NCBI RefSeq assembly: GCF_900105395.1
Contig: NZ_LT629775.1
Span: 5,354,001 to 5,418,000, forward strand
DNA from: Streptomyces sp. TLI_053
Lineage (GTDB): Bacteria > Actinomycetota > Actinomycetes > Streptomycetales > Streptomycetaceae
Direction: 5' to 3'
Length of the DNA: 64,000 bases
Each line of letters opens with the position of its first letter. Within the stretch, counting starts at the first letter, position 1. The notes under the pieces are model-generated. The model made no database searches, was not told the origin of the DNA, and worked only from the letters and a program-made list of their open reading frames with translations. The translations under genes were made by a program, and so were the position numbers. Positions 43,528 through 53,035 of the stretch are shown piece after piece.

Positions 43528-43599
43528 AGCAGGCAGTGCCGAGCCCCGGTCGTCCGGCGGGTCCACCCGCCCGGACACCGGGGCTCCGTGCTGCCTGCT
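43528..43599. terminator. Three-tier bidirectional terminator
   Basis: Nested complementary segments form one long hairpin: AGCAGGCAG/CTGCCTGCT, GAGCCCCGG/CCGGGGCTC, and GTCCGG...CGGGT/ACCCG...CCGGAC. It lies between convergent genes. CTGCTCGCGGCCGTC then repeats at 43595-43609 and 43610-43624, with a degenerate third copy. Confidence 0.85.
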
Positions 43600-43667
43600 C
43601 GCGGCCGTCCTGCTCGCGGCCGTCCTGCTCCCGGCCGGCCGCCCTCGTGCCGTCCGGCTGCCGGCCG

Positions 43668-45239
43668 TCAGCCCAGGATCAGCTGCGCCGGGTTGCGCTC
43701 CAGCAGCAGCACCGCGACGTCGTCCGTCAGGGCGCCGCCGTTCAGCTCCTCGACCTCGGCGATCGCGCTGTCGACCAGCCGCCCCCGGGTGAGCCCGGCG
43801 GACTGGTGGTCGCCGATCAGCTCGGCCAGGCCGTCCTGACCGAGCCGGCGCGAACCGGCGCCGATCCGGCCCTCGATCAGCCCGTCCGTGTAGAGCAGCA
43901 GCCGCCAGCCGCGGCGCAGCTCGAAGGTGTGCGACGGCCAGACGGCCTGGCCGTCGTCGCAGGGGAGCAGCCCGAGGGCGGGGCCGGCGTGTTCGGCGGG
44001 GAGCCCGATCGGGGTGTGGTCCTCGCCGAGCAGCAGCGGCGGGGGATGGCCGGCGAGGTAGAGCCGGGCCCGTTCGACGGACCCGGGGGCGCCGGCGTCG
44101 GCCGGCTCGATGATCAGCATGCAGAGCGTCGCGAAGATCTCGTCGCTGCGCCGTTCGTGCTCCAGGACGTGCTGGAGGGTGGTCAGCAGGGTCTCGCCGG
44201 TGAGGCCGGCGAAGACCAGGGTGCGCCACGCTATCCGGAGCGCCACCCCGAGCGCGGCCTCGTCGGGGCCGTGGCCGCAGACGTCGCCGATCACCACGTG
44301 GACGGTGCCGTCGTCGGTGCGGACCGCGTCGTAGAAGTCGCCGCCGAGCAGGGCGCGGCGGCGGCCGGGCCGGTAGCGGCGGGTGAAGGAGAGGTTCGCG
44401 CCGTCCAGCAGCGGGGTGGGCAGCAGATGGCGCTGGAGGCGGGCGTTCTCCTGGCCGCGCAGCTCGGCCTCGACGAGCCGGCGCTGCGACTCGTCGGCGC
44501 GCTTGCGTTCGACGGCGTACCGCAGGGCGCGGGCGAGCAGCGGGCCGTCGGTCTCGTTCTTGATCAGGAAGTCCTGGGCCCCGGCGGCCACGGCGGCCGC
44601 TCCGAGCTCGGCGCCGGCGGCGTCGGTGAGCACCACGACGGCGGTGTGCGGGGCTCGGCGGAGCAGTTCGTGCAGGCCCTCCAGGCCGTCGGACGGGTCC
44701 GAGGGGTGGGGCAGGTCGGCGGGGGCGGCGAGGTCGAGCAGGACGCAGCTGAAGTCGCCGCGGCCGTGGTCGCCGCCGCGCGACCGGCCGCGCCGGGAGC
44801 CGGAGGAGGTGGGGGCGAGGAGCCCGAAGGCCTGGTCGAGGCCGCGGGTCCAGTGGATCTCGATCGGGGCGCCGCTGTCGGCCACCGCGGCCTTGAGCAG
44901 CTGGGCGTCGGTGGCGTCGTCCTCGATGACCAGCAGCTTGAGCGGGGCGGTGGCGGGGGGAGCGGCCGGTCCGGTGGACGGCGCCGGGCCGGCGGCGGCC
45001 TTCGACCGGGGGTGGGGTATCGGCGCGGCGGCCCTGGCGGGGCGGTCCGACCGCCGGTCCGCCCGGCGTTCCGGCGGCCGGGCCGGATGCTGCCCCGGCG
45101 CCGGGGCGCGGTCGGGGGCACAGCCGTGGGCGGGTGCTTCGGGGGCGGACCGGTCCTGGGCATGCCCGGTACGGGCGCCGCCCGTGGCGCCCGGCGAGCC
45201 CGTGGCACCAGGTGCCCGCCCGTCTCCCGTTGCGGGCAT
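43668..45239 (-). CDS. Response-regulator PP2C/SpoIIE-type phosphatase
   Basis: This 523-residue protein has a Pro/Ala/Gly-rich N-terminus (~1-100). A receiver domain follows (LKLLVIEDDATDAQLLKAAV, phospho-acceptor in CVLLDLAAPA, T in VVVLTDA, K in FLIKNE), carrying an extra insertion rich in Gly/Arg/Ser. Next come a short coiled linker and a PPM/SpoIIE phosphatase domain (GGDFYDAVRTDDGTVHVVIGDVCGHGPDEA ... LLLYTDGLIEGR ... LTDDVAVLLLER), with the metal Asp residues intact. Such RsbU-like enzymes dephosphorylate anti-sigma antagonists. GGAGG 8 nt before ATG at 45239 sets the start. No sensor kinase or anti-sigma gene is adjacent. Confidence 0.9.
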   Translation of the reverse strand: MPATGDGRAPGATGSPGATGGARTGHAQDRSAPEAPAHGCAPDRAPAPGQHPARPPERRADRRSDRPARAAAPIPHPRSKAAAGPAPSTGPAAPPATAPLKLLVIEDDATDAQLLKAAVADSGAPIEIHWTRGLDQAFGLLAPTSSGSRRGRSRGGDHGRGDFSCVLLDLAAPADLPHPSDPSDGLEGLHELLRRAPHTAVVVLTDAAGAELGAAAVAAGAQDFLIKNETDGPLLARALRYAVERKRADESQRRLVEAELRGQENARLQRHLLPTPLLDGANLSFTRRYRPGRRRALLGGDFYDAVRTDDGTVHVVIGDVCGHGPDEAALGVALRIAWRTLVFAGLTGETLLTTLQHVLEHERRSDEIFATLCMLIIEPADAGAPGSVERARLYLAGHPPPLLLGEDHTPIGLPAEHAGPALGLLPCDDGQAVWPSHTFELRRGWRLLLYTDGLIEGRIGAGSRRLGQDGLAELIGDHQSAGLTRGRLVDSAIAEVEELNGGALTDDVAVLLLERNPAQLILG

Positions 45240-45474
45240 CGACTGATCCTCCCTTTCCCCGAATGCGTAACGGCCGAGGTCCGTCCGCAGTGCCCGCTCG
45301 GCACCCTGCGTCGGGGAACTTCTCGCGACCATAACGTGATCTCCGGGGATTTCTCTGGCCGGCCGGCGCCGTTGTGGCTCGTGCCACGCCGGTGGCAGTG
45401 TGACGGACGGGGCGGGGAAGTCGGCGGTGGCCCGTGGGGCGGGCACCGGGTCGGGTCTGGAGAGGGGTTGTGAC

Positions 45475-46029
45475 ATGGTGACGCGCATCACCCTGGTCGA
45501 GGGTGACATCACGGCGCAGCAGGTGGACGTGGTGGTGAACGCCGCCAATTCCTCGTTGTTGGGTGGCGGCGGGGTGGACGGGGCGATCCACCGCCGGGGC
45601 GGACCGCGGATTCTGGCGGAGTGCCGCGAGCTGCGGGCCTCACAGTACGGGCGGGGGCTGGCCACCGGGCGGGCGGTAGCGACCACGGCCGGTGATCTCC
45701 CGGCCCGCTGGGTGGTGCACACCGTGGGGCCGGTCCATCTGGCGGACGAGTACGAGGAACGGGCGGAGCTGCTGGCCTCCTGCTACCGCGAGTCGCTCCG
45801 GGTGGCGGCGGAGCTGGGCGCGCGCACGGTGGCCTTCCCGGCCGTGTCGGCCGGGGTCTACGGGTGGCCGCCGGCTGATGCGGCCAGGATCGGGCTCCGG
45901 ACCGTCGCGGCGGTGGTGGCGGAGCGCGAGGACGGGCCGGAGGAAGTGCGGTTCGTGTTGTTCGGGGCGGAGATGTACGACGTCTTCGCCGGGGTCGGAC
46001 GGGAGCTGGGGCTGACGGGGCGGGAGTGA
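45475..46029 (+). CDS. Macro-domain protein (MacroD-type ADP-ribose hydrolase)
   Basis: This 184-residue macro domain has all main motifs: VEGDITAQQVDVVVNAANSSLLGGGGVDGAIHRRGG, WVVHTVGP and VAFPAVSAGVYGWP. NAAN and the GGGGVDGAIH loop are those of MacroD/YmdB hydrolases that remove mono-ADP-ribose from Asp/Glu or deacetylate O-acetyl-ADP-ribose. It should be cytosolic and active. The ATG at 45475 lies downstream of GAGAGGGG. It is divergent from the phosphatase gene, and no ADP-ribosyltransferase is adjacent. Confidence 0.92.
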   Translation: MVTRITLVEGDITAQQVDVVVNAANSSLLGGGGVDGAIHRRGGPRILAECRELRASQYGRGLATGRAVATTAGDLPARWVVHTVGPVHLADEYEERAELLASCYRESLRVAAELGARTVAFPAVSAGVYGWPPADAARIGLRTVAAVVAEREDGPEEVRFVLFGAEMYDVFAGVGRELGLTGRE

Positions 46030-46228
46030 GGTGCTGACCGGGTGTCCCCATGGTGGCGTGACGGGGCGTCAACACGCCAGAGATATTCGATAACTCGTTC
46101 GAGTGAATCCGTGGACTCGCTCGCGGGCGCCCGGTCGGCCGGGGCCGGGGCCGCCGTCGGCAGGAGAGGCTTCGGCGGCTTCGGCGGCCGGGCCCGGCGC
46201 GAAAGGCCCGGCGCGAGGGGCCCGGCGG

Positions 46229-47062
46229 TCACGGAGCCAGGGCCGTCCAGGGCAGGGTGACCTCGCCCTGCCGCCACCGGCCGCGCGCGTCCACCAGTGG
46301 CCAGGCCCCGGCCAGCGCGGTGCAGGCGGCCACCCAGCGCTGCCGGGCGCCGAACGCCCCGTAGGGCGCGGCCGCGGCCCAGGCGCGGTCGAAGTCGCGG
46401 AGGAACGCGTGCACCGGCTGGCCCGGCACGTTGTGGTGGATCAGCGCCTTCGGCAGCCGTTCGGCCAGGTCGGACGGCCGCTCGAGGCCGCCCAGCCGGG
46501 CCGCGAAGGTGACCGTCCTGGGCCCCTCCGGGCCGAGCGCCACCCAGACGTGCCGGCGGCCGATCTCGTCGCAGGTGCCCTCGACCAGCAGCCCGTCCGG
46601 GGACAGCCGGGAGCGCAGCCGCTCCCAGACCGAGGCCACCTGGGACTCGTCGTACTGGCGCAGCACATTGGCGGCCCGGATCAGCTGGGCGGACCCGCCG
46701 CCGTCCAGCGGGACCTCGAAGCCGCCGCGCCGGAAGGTCAGCAGCGGCGGCACCGCGTACGGCAGCGCAGCGGCGACCCGGGCCGGTTCGATCTCGATCC
46801 CGACCACCCGGACGTCCGGCCGTACCGTCCGCAGCCTCCCGGACAGCTCGACCGCCGTCCACGGGGCGGCGCCGTACCCGAGGTCGACGGCGGTCGGCGG
46901 GCGGTCGGCGGACCGCAGCGCGGGCCCGAGCGTGTGGGCGATCCAGCGGTCCATCCGCCGCAGCCGGTTGGTGTTGGTGGTGCCGCGGGTCACGGTGCCC
47001 ACCGGCCGCCGGACCGGTCCGCGGGCGGGCGCGGGCGCGGAATCGAAGGAGGAGGCGGCCAT
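46229..47062 (-). CDS. Class I SAM-dependent methyltransferase-like protein
   Basis: This 277-residue protein has [39 protein letters not shown], a SAM-binding motif I with Tyr replacing the usual Cys, then [37 protein letters not shown]. The N-terminal ~40 residues are basic. Its constant position divergent from mshA is known in Streptomyces genomes, but its substrate is not. ATG at 47062 has GAGGG upstream. The convergent gap 46030-46228 holds an AT-rich ACTCGTTCGAGT dyad and triple GGCCCGGCGCGA repeats near 46190-46225. Confidence 0.82.
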   Translation of the reverse strand: MAASSFDSAPAPARGPVRRPVGTVTRGTTNTNRLRRMDRWIAHTLGPALRSADRPPTAVDLGYGAAPWTAVELSGRLRTVRPDVRVVGIEIEPARVAAALPYAVPPLLTFRRGGFEVPLDGGGSAQLIRAANVLRQYDESQVASVWERLRSRLSPDGLLVEGTCDEIGRRHVWVALGPEGPRTVTFAARLGGLERPSDLAERLPKALIHHNVPGQPVHAFLRDFDRAWAAAAPYGAFGARQRWVAACTALAGAWPLVDARGRWRQGEVTLPWTALAP

Positions 47063-47461
47063 GTCCCTCAGGGTACGGGCCCGGCGGGGGCCGGACGGCG
47101 GGCCCGTCCCGGGCGGGCCCGCGCTGCCCGCATGCGGTACCGCGGGTCGCCCCCGGGGCGGGCCCCGAGCACACCCGCGACGGTGCCGGGAGGGTGCCGG
47201 GACCGGGCCTCCGGGCACCGGCCCCGGCCGGCGCGGGCCATCTCGTCCGGCGACCCGGGAATGCCGGTCGCCGATCGCGTGGTTGGCAGACTGGTGGTGA
47301 TGTGTGCCCGGACGGGGCGGCAGGCCGGCGCGCGCCCCCGGGGCGGGTGTCCCGGCCGGGCGCTGTGGGCGGCGGCGCACACACCGGAACAGCACACACC
47401 GGAACAGCCGGCAGCAGGCAGGGGCTGCGAGGCGGGCAGCACACGAGGAGGCTTCAGCCAG

Positions 47462-48856
47462 GTGATCCAGCACCCCGTCCGTTCGGTACGCCGTGCCCAG
47501 CCGGCCACGCCCGCGCGCGGCCGGCTCCAGTCGCTCGTGCAGGCCGGCCGGCGCCGCCCGCGCCGGATAGCGATGCTCAGTGTCCACACCTCCCCGCTGC
47601 ACCAGCCGGGCACGGGCGACGCGGGCGGCATGAACGTCTACATCGTGGAGCTGGCGAAGCGCCTGGCCGCGCTCAACATCGAGGTCGAGGTCTTCACCCG
47701 GTCGATCTGCTCGGACGACGAGCCGACCGTGGAGCTGGCCCCGGGCGTGCTGGTGCGGCACGTCACGGCCGGCCCGTACGAGGGCCTGGTCAAGGAGGAC
47801 CTGCCGGCCCAGCTGTGCGCCTTCACCCACGGGGTGCTGCGCACCGAGGCCGGCCACCGGCCCGGGCACTACGACCTGGTCCACTCGCACTACTGGCTCT
47901 CCGGCCAGGTCGGCTGGCTGGCCGCGCAGCGCTGGGGCGTCCCGCTGGTGCACACCATGCACACCATGGCGAAGGTGAAGAACGCGGCGCTGGCCGAGGG
48001 CGACACCCCCGAGCCGGCGGCCCGGGTGATCGGCGAGACCCAGGTGGTGGAGGCGGCCGACCGGCTGATCGCCAACACCACCGAGGAGGCCGCCGAGCTG
48101 GCCCGCTTCTACGCCGCCCGCCCCGAGCAGCTGGCCGTGGTCCACCCGGGCGTCAACCTGGACGTCTTCCGCCCCGGCGGGGCCGGTGCCCCGGGCACGG
48201 CGGAGGCCCGCCGCGCCGCCCGGGCCGGGCTGGGGCTGCCCGCCGACGCGGCGGTGCTGCTCTTCGCCGGCCGGATCCAGCCGCTGAAGGCCCCGGACGT
48301 GCTGCTGCGCGCGGTGGCGGTGCTGCTGGAGCGGCGTCCCGAGCTGCGTGAGCGGCTGGTGGTGCCGGTGGTCGGCGGTCCGTCCGGCACCGGCCTGGCC
48401 CGTCCGGAGAGCCTGCACAAGCTGGCCGCCCAGCTGGGCATCGGTGACGTGGTGCGCTTCCACCCGCCGGTCGGCCAGGCGATGCTCGCCGAGTGGTACC
48501 GGGCCGCGACCGCGCTGGTGATGCCCTCGTACAGCGAGTCCTTCGGGCTGGTCGCGCTGGAGGCGCAGGCCTGCGGCACGCCGGTGGTCGCGGCCGCGGT
48601 GGGCGGCCTGCCGGTCGCCGTCCGGGACGGGGTGACGGGCACCCTGGTGCACGGCCACGACCCGGCGGACTGGTCGCGGGCGCTGGAGCCGTACGTGGTC
48701 GACCCGGAGCTGGTGGTCCGGCGGGGCGGTGCGGCGGCGCGGCACGCGGCGGGCTTCGGCTGGGACACCGCGGCCGCGACCACCGCCGAGGTGTACGCCG
48801 GCACCCTGGCCCGTCCGTCCGGCCGGCTGACCGGGGCCCGCAGGCTGCTCGCCTGA
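47462..48856 (+). CDS. mshA: D-inositol-3-phosphate glycosyltransferase MshA
   Basis: This 464-residue GT4 retaining glycosyltransferase makes GlcNAc-Ins-P, the first step of mycothiol synthesis. It has the diagnostic [34 protein letters not shown], then [51 protein letters not shown] and [26 protein letters not shown] basic N-terminal extension of ~35 residues matches MshA proteins elsewhere, so I prefer the GTG at 47462 to the ATG at 47573. AGGAGG lies somewhat far (13 nt) upstream. A 99-nt gap separates it from the YbjN gene, as in mycobacteria. Confidence 0.96.
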   Translation: MIQHPVRSVRRAQPATPARGRLQSLVQAGRRRPRRIAMLSVHTSPLHQPGTGDAGGMNVYIVELAKRLAALNIEVEVFTRSICSDDEPTVELAPGVLVRHVTAGPYEGLVKEDLPAQLCAFTHGVLRTEAGHRPGHYDLVHSHYWLSGQVGWLAAQRWGVPLVHTMHTMAKVKNAALAEGDTPEPAARVIGETQVVEAADRLIANTTEEAAELARFYAARPEQLAVVHPGVNLDVFRPGGAGAPGTAEARRAARAGLGLPADAAVLLFAGRIQPLKAPDVLLRAVAVLLERRPELRERLVVPVVGGPSGTGLARPESLHKLAAQLGIGDVVRFHPPVGQAMLAEWYRAATALVMPSYSESFGLVALEAQACGTPVVAAAVGGLPVAVRDGVTGTLVHGHDPADWSRALEPYVVDPELVVRRGGAAARHAAGFGWDTAAATTAEVYAGTLARPSGRLTGARRLLA

Positions 48857-48954
48857 GCGGCCGGGGCGCGGGCGGCGGACCCGGCCGCCCGGCGCCGGCC
48901 CCGGACCGGTGGGTGCTGCTGCGCGCGGCCGTACTCCCGAGTAACGTCAGTCCC

Positions 48955-49494
48955 ATGGCATTCCGCACCAAGGACGAGGCCCTGACCCTCCTGCGCACCG
49001 CCCTGGACGAGGCCGGGGTGGCCTGGGAGCCGGCCGCCGCCGACCCGTACACCGTGGTGGCGACCCTCCCGGGCACCCGGAAGCTGAGCACCACCTGTGC
49101 GCTGCGGATCGGTGACCACACCCTCTCGGTCAACGCCTTCGTGGTCCGGCGTCCGGACGAGAACCACGAGGCCGTCTACCGCTGGCTGCTGGAGCGCAAC
49201 ACCCGTCTCTACGGCGTGGCGTACGCGGTCGACCGGCTCGGGGACGTCTACCTGGCGGGCCGGCTGCCGCTGGAGGCGCTGACCCCGGACACCGTGGACC
49301 GGCTGCTGGGCACGGTGCTGGAGAACGCCGACGAGCCGTTCAACACCCTGCTGGAGCTGGGCTTCGCCACCGCGATCCGGCGGGAGTGGGAGTGGCGCAC
49401 CAAGCGCGGGGAGTCGACCCGCAATCTGTCCGCCTTCGCCCACCTGGCCGGTCCGGTCCCGGACCCCGTCGCGGCGGCGCCCGCCGCCGAGTAG
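48955..49494 (+). CDS. YbjN-domain protein
   Basis: This 179-residue protein has the YbjN fold: LLRTALDEAGVAWEPAAADPYTVVATLPGTRKLSTTCALRIGDHTLSVNAFVVRRPDENHEAVYRWLLERNTRLYGVAYAVDRLGDVYLAGRLP. YbjN proteins resemble type III secretion chaperones and are thought to bind other proteins. The gene follows mshA as Rv0487 follows Rv0486. TAACGT lies 7 nt before ATG, giving it its own leaderless promoter. No clear catalytic residues are visible. Confidence 0.88.
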   Translation: MAFRTKDEALTLLRTALDEAGVAWEPAAADPYTVVATLPGTRKLSTTCALRIGDHTLSVNAFVVRRPDENHEAVYRWLLERNTRLYGVAYAVDRLGDVYLAGRLPLEALTPDTVDRLLGTVLENADEPFNTLLELGFATAIRREWEWRTKRGESTRNLSAFAHLAGPVPDPVAAAPAAE

Positions 49495-49580
49495 CGGGCT
49501 GCGACGGCCGGGCCGGAGGGTAGGGCCGGAGCCGCGGGCCGGAGGTGCGGGTCCGGCGGGCGCCGGGCGGGCCGGAAGGC

Positions 49581-50945
49581 TCAGCCCCCGGTCGCGGCCC
49601 GCTCCGGCTCGGCACTCGCCGCCGGGACCACCCGCGCCGTTCCCGTGCCCGCCGTTCCCGTGGCCGCTGATCCCGTGGCCGTGCCCGCCGTTCCCGTCCC
49701 CACCACGTCCGACTTCGCCAGCGCCGCCCCCGGCCGTCGGCCGAGCAGGACGTACCCGCCCGCGGCGACCGTGCCGAGCACCGCGCAAGCCCCCCACATC
49801 ACTCCGCTGCCGGCCCGCTCCAGCAGCACCCCGCCCGCGGCCGGCCCGAGGAACGAGGCGAGCGACCAGGAGAGCGAGTACACGCCCTGGTAGCGCCCGC
49901 GGGCCTCGGCCGGCGACAGCTCGGCGACCAGGCCCATCATGGTCGGCGCGTTCAGGATCTCGCCGAGCGTCCAGACCGCGACGGTGAAGGCGTAGAACCA
50001 CGCCGAGGAGCCGGCCAGTGCGGTCAGGCCGAAGCCCCAGCCGATGAACAGCGCGCTGGCGACGAGCAGCGCCGTCCGGTCCCGGTTCTCCATCCACCGG
50101 GTGACCGGGATCTGGAGCACCACGATGAGCAGGCCGTTGAGGCCGATCACCAGGCCGTACTGGGTGGCGGTGATGCCGGCCCGGCCCATGTCCACGGCCA
50201 GCGTGGTGGAGCCCTGCTGCGCGACCAGGGCGAGCAGCAGGTTGAGCACCACCACCGCCATGAAGCGGGCGTCCCGGAAGACCGCGGCGAGGCCGATCGC
50301 CGGCCGCGTCCTCGGGCCGTCCGCGGTCGCGGCGGGCGTGTCCGGCCTGGTCTCGGGGATGCGGACGAAGATCACCACCGCGCAGACCACCGTGGAGAGC
50401 GCGTCCAGCAGGAAGAGCGTGAGGTAGCCGTGGGTGGCGATCAGGCCCGCCGCCGCCGCGGAGAGGCCGAAGCCGATGTTGATCGCCCAGTAGTTCAGCG
50501 CGAAGGCGCGGACCCGGTCCTCGGCGGGCACGATGTCCGCGATGATCGCCGAGGTGGCGGGCCGGGTCGCGTTGTTGCAGAAGCCGACCAGGAAGGCGAC
50601 CACCGCGATGGCCACCTGGCCGTCGGTGAAGCCGAGCACCGCGGTGAACAGCGCGGTGCCGAGCTGCGCGGCGACCAGCGTCGGCCGCCGTCCGATCCGG
50701 TCGCTCAGCACCCCGGCGACGAGCGAGGCGACCGCCGAGCCCAGGCCGAACAGCGAGGCGACCAGCCCCGCGTAGGAGGCCGAGTAGCCCCGCTCGGTGG
50801 TCAAGTAGAGTGCGAGAAAGGTGACCACGAACGCGCCCAGCTTGTTGATCAGGGTGCTGGTCCAGAGCCACCAGAACTGCCGCGGCAGTCCGCTCATGGC
50901 TTCGGTGACGGCTCCGACCACGCGGGCCGGAACGAAAACGGGCAT
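49581..50945 (-). CDS. DHA1-family MFS transporter
   Basis: This 454-residue protein has twelve helices, beginning FWWLWTSTLINKLGAFVVTFLALYLTTERGYSASYAGLVASLFGLGSAVASL. It has motif A GVLSDRIGRRPTLVAAQ and motif C-like GFCNNATRPATSAIIADIVP. It resembles MDR-type DHA1 exporters. The last ~45 residues form an odd Gly/Thr/Ala repeat tail (GTGTAGTATGSAATGTAGTG). ATG 50945 follows GGGAGCC on the minus strand. The gene is inserted between the YbjN and gpm genes of the conserved backbone, so it may be accessory here. Confidence 0.88.
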   Translation of the reverse strand: MPVFVPARVVGAVTEAMSGLPRQFWWLWTSTLINKLGAFVVTFLALYLTTERGYSASYAGLVASLFGLGSAVASLVAGVLSDRIGRRPTLVAAQLGTALFTAVLGFTDGQVAIAVVAFLVGFCNNATRPATSAIIADIVPAEDRVRAFALNYWAINIGFGLSAAAAGLIATHGYLTLFLLDALSTVVCAVVIFVRIPETRPDTPAATADGPRTRPAIGLAAVFRDARFMAVVVLNLLLALVAQQGSTTLAVDMGRAGITATQYGLVIGLNGLLIVVLQIPVTRWMENRDRTALLVASALFIGWGFGLTALAGSSAWFYAFTVAVWTLGEILNAPTMMGLVAELSPAEARGRYQGVYSLSWSLASFLGPAAGGVLLERAGSGVMWGACAVLGTVAAGGYVLLGRRPGAALAKSDVVGTGTAGTATGSAATGTAGTGTARVVPAASAEPERAATGG

Positions 50946-51093
50946 GTGGGGGCTCCCGGGCAGGCGGCCGACCGCCGGGCACGCGGGCAGGACCGCTCGG
51001 CGGAAAGGTAAGTGTCACTGATGCGATGCACACCTTACCTGTCGGGGGGTCCGCCCACCAGGGGTTTTATCGGGCTCCACTAAGCTGGGCGCC

Positions 51094-51852
51094 ATGGCTG
51101 ACACGACGTACCGACTCATCCTGCTCCGCCACGGCGAGAGCGAGTGGAACCAGAAGAACCTGTTCACCGGTTGGGTCGACGTCGACCTCAACGAGAAGGG
51201 CGAGAAGGAGGCCGCGCGCGGCGGCGAGCTGCTCGCCGCCGAGGGCTACCTCCCGGACGTCCTGCACACCTCGCTGCTGCGCCGGGCGATCCGCACCTCG
51301 CAGATCGCCCTGGACAAGGCCGACCGCCACTGGATCCCGGTCAGCCGCAGCTGGCGCCTGAACGAGCGCCACTACGGTGCGCTCCAGGGCAAGGACAAGG
51401 CCCAGACCCTGGCGGAGTTCGGCGAGGAGCAGTTCCAGCTCTGGCGCCGTTCGTACGACACCCCGCCGCCGGTGCTGGCCGACGACTCCGAGTACTCGCA
51501 GGCCGGCGACGCCCGTTACGCCGGGATCCCGAGCGAGCTGCGCCCGCGCACCGAGTGCCTCCAGGACGTCGTCGAGCGGATGCTGCCGTACTGGTACGAC
51601 GCCATCGTCCCGGACCTCGCCGCTGGCCGGACGGTGCTGGTCACCGCCCACGGCAACAGCCTGCGCGCGCTGGTCAAGCACCTCGACGGCATCTCCGACG
51701 CCGACATCGCGGGCCTGAACATCCCGACCGGCATCCCGCTGGTCTACGAGCTGGACGCCGACTTCAAGCCCACCGTGCCCGGCGGCCGCTACCTCGACCC
51801 GGACGCGGCCGCCGCCGCGATCGAGGCGGTCAAGAACCAGGGCAAGAAGTAA
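51094..51852 (+). CDS. gpmA: 2,3-bisphosphoglycerate-dependent phosphoglycerate mutase
   Basis: This 252-residue glycolytic enzyme interconverts 3- and 2-phosphoglycerate. The phospho-His is H13 in [55 protein letters not shown] and [19 protein letters not shown] are family hallmarks. Length equals Gpm1. TAAGCT lies 7 nt before ATG, a leaderless promoter. A two-tier terminator (51866-51904) follows. In this conserved block gpm lies between the YbjN and phosphate-regulatory genes, as Rv0489 does. Confidence 0.96.
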   Translation: MADTTYRLILLRHGESEWNQKNLFTGWVDVDLNEKGEKEAARGGELLAAEGYLPDVLHTSLLRRAIRTSQIALDKADRHWIPVSRSWRLNERHYGALQGKDKAQTLAEFGEEQFQLWRRSYDTPPPVLADDSEYSQAGDARYAGIPSELRPRTECLQDVVERMLPYWYDAIVPDLAAGRTVLVTAHGNSLRALVKHLDGISDADIAGLNIPTGIPLVYELDADFKPTVPGGRYLDPDAAAAAIEAVKNQGKK

Positions 51853-51865
51853 GCCGCTTGCCGGA

Positions 51866-51904
51866 ACGGCCCCCGCCTGCGCATTCTGCGCCGGTGGGGG
51901 CCGT
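51866..51904 (+). terminator. gpmA terminator
   Basis: Outer arms ACGGCCCCCGCC / GGTGGGGGCCGT (one wobble) and an inner GCGCA-TTC-TGCGC stem, starting 14 nt after the stop. Confidence 0.85.
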
Positions 51905-51992
51905 CGTCGTTCCGGGCCCCCGCCCCGTCGTCGTGGGAGGGGCCTTCGCCTCCAACCTCCTTGTGGTGAGGGGGAGTTCGGCGCAACGCAAA

Positions 51993-52035
51993 AGTGGTTC
52001 AGACCATTGACGCCTTCGGCGGGCGCTCCTACCGT
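51993..52035 (+). promoter_or_regulatory. LPMO promoter with overlapping DasR-like operator
   Basis: AGTGGTTCAGACCATT (51993-52008) matches the DasR consensus ACTGGTCTAGACCACT at 12 of 16 positions and the chitinase-gene element TGGTCCAGACCA at 11 of 12. It abuts a HrdB-like promoter, TTGACG (52007-52012) - 17 nt - TACCGT (52030-52035). Repression by the GntR regulator DasR, relieved by glucosamine-6-phosphate, follows from known chitin control. Confidence 0.75.
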
Positions 52036-52126
52036 GTGAGCAGCCACCCGGCGCAGGCATGCCAAGCCCCCACGCGCGCGTGTCCGCGCTCGGCGCACTC
52101 TCCATCCACCCCCACGGAGGAGCACC

Positions 52127-52714
52127 ATGCGCACACGTCATGTCGTCGGAGCCGTGATCGCCGCCCTGTCGGTGCCGGTCGCGGTCGCCCTGCCGGCCCA
52201 GTCGCACGGCTACATCAGTACTCCGCCCAGCCGGGCCGCGCTGTGCGCGGCGGGCACCGTGCAGAACTGCGGCGCGATCCAGTGGGAGCCGCAGAGCGTC
52301 GAGGGGCCGAAGGGCTTCCCGAGCAGAGGCCCGGCCGACGGCGCGATCTGCGCCGGCGGCAACAGCCGGTTCGCCGAACTGGACGACCCGCGCGGCGGGA
52401 ACTGGCCGACCACCGCCGTCTCGGCGGGTCAGCGGCTCACCTTCACCTGGAAGTTCACCGCCCGGCACGCCACGACCGGCTTCAAGTACTACCTGACCAA
52501 GGCGGGCTACGACGCCACCCAGAAGGTCACCCGGGCCAACCTGGAGTCGACCCCGTTCCTGAACGTCCCCTACAACGGCACGCAGGTGCCCAGCACCCTC
52601 AGCCACACCGCGACCCTGCCGAGCGGCAGGACCGGGCACCAGGTGGTGGTCGCGGTCTGGGAGATCGCGGACACCGGCAACGCCTTCTACTCCTGCACCG
52701 ACGTCAGGTTCTGA
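52127..52714 (+). CDS. Secreted AA10 lytic polysaccharide monooxygenase
   Basis: This 195-residue preprotein has a signal peptide that ends at AQS, so the mature chain starts with H27 (HGYISTPPSRAALC). With H114 in TARHATTGFKYY this forms the copper histidine brace. GGNWPTTAV, WKFTARHATTG and NAFYSCTDVRF match single-domain chitin-active AA10 enzymes of Streptomyces. It oxidatively cuts crystalline chitin (possibly cellulose) to aid chitinases. There is no appended carbohydrate-binding module. GGAGGAGC precedes ATG by ~5 nt. A DasR-like operator overlaps its -35. Confidence 0.95.
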   Translation: MRTRHVVGAVIAALSVPVAVALPAQSHGYISTPPSRAALCAAGTVQNCGAIQWEPQSVEGPKGFPSRGPADGAICAGGNSRFAELDDPRGGNWPTTAVSAGQRLTFTWKFTARHATTGFKYYLTKAGYDATQKVTRANLESTPFLNVPYNGTQVPSTLSHTATLPSGRTGHQVVVAVWEIADTGNAFYSCTDVRF

Positions 52715-52858
52715 CGCCGGTCGTTCCGGTGGACCCCGTCGGCGTCCCGGCGGTGAGGAGTCCGGGGCGTGCGGCCGTCTCCCACGGCGGTCGCGCGCCC
52801 CGGAGCTCCGCGGCGGTACCGGGGACGGGGCCGGCGGAGCGGCCGGGCCGGACGCCTC

Positions 52859-53035
52859 TCAGTGGCCGCAGCAGCCGCCGTCGACCCCGCCGCACTGGCA
52901 GGGCGCGCCGGACTGGCAGCCGCAGCCGCAGCCCGGACCGCAGCCGCATCCGGCGGCGAGGACGGGGAGCAGCCCGGGGGCGGGCGGTTCCACGGTGTCG
53001 GGAGCCGATGCCGGGCCGGTCGGGTTTGCCTTCAT
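52859..53035 (-). CDS. Cys-rich metal-binding microprotein
   Basis: This 58-residue protein has a Pro/Ala-rich first half (KANPTGPASAPDTVEPPAPGLLPVLAAG). The C-terminal 30 residues contain ten Cys in CxC, CC and CxCxC patterns, including CQSGAPCQCGG, and a final His. It resembles metallothionein-like or zinc/copper-scavenging microproteins of actinomycetes. The CQSGAPCQCGG core recurs in this group from memory. AAGGAGG 10 nt before ATG at 53035 strongly supports translation. Metal identity is unknown. It stands between an LPMO (a copper enzyme) and phoU. Confidence 0.78.
   Translation of the reverse strand: MKANPTGPASAPDTVEPPAPGLLPVLAAGCGCGPGCGCGCQSGAPCQCGGVDGGCCGH

Noticed and set aside
47573-48856. 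ATG at 47573 as the mshA start
   Set aside because: MshA proteins carry a basic N-terminal extension before the VHTSP motif. The upstream GTG with AGGAGG better matches the family.
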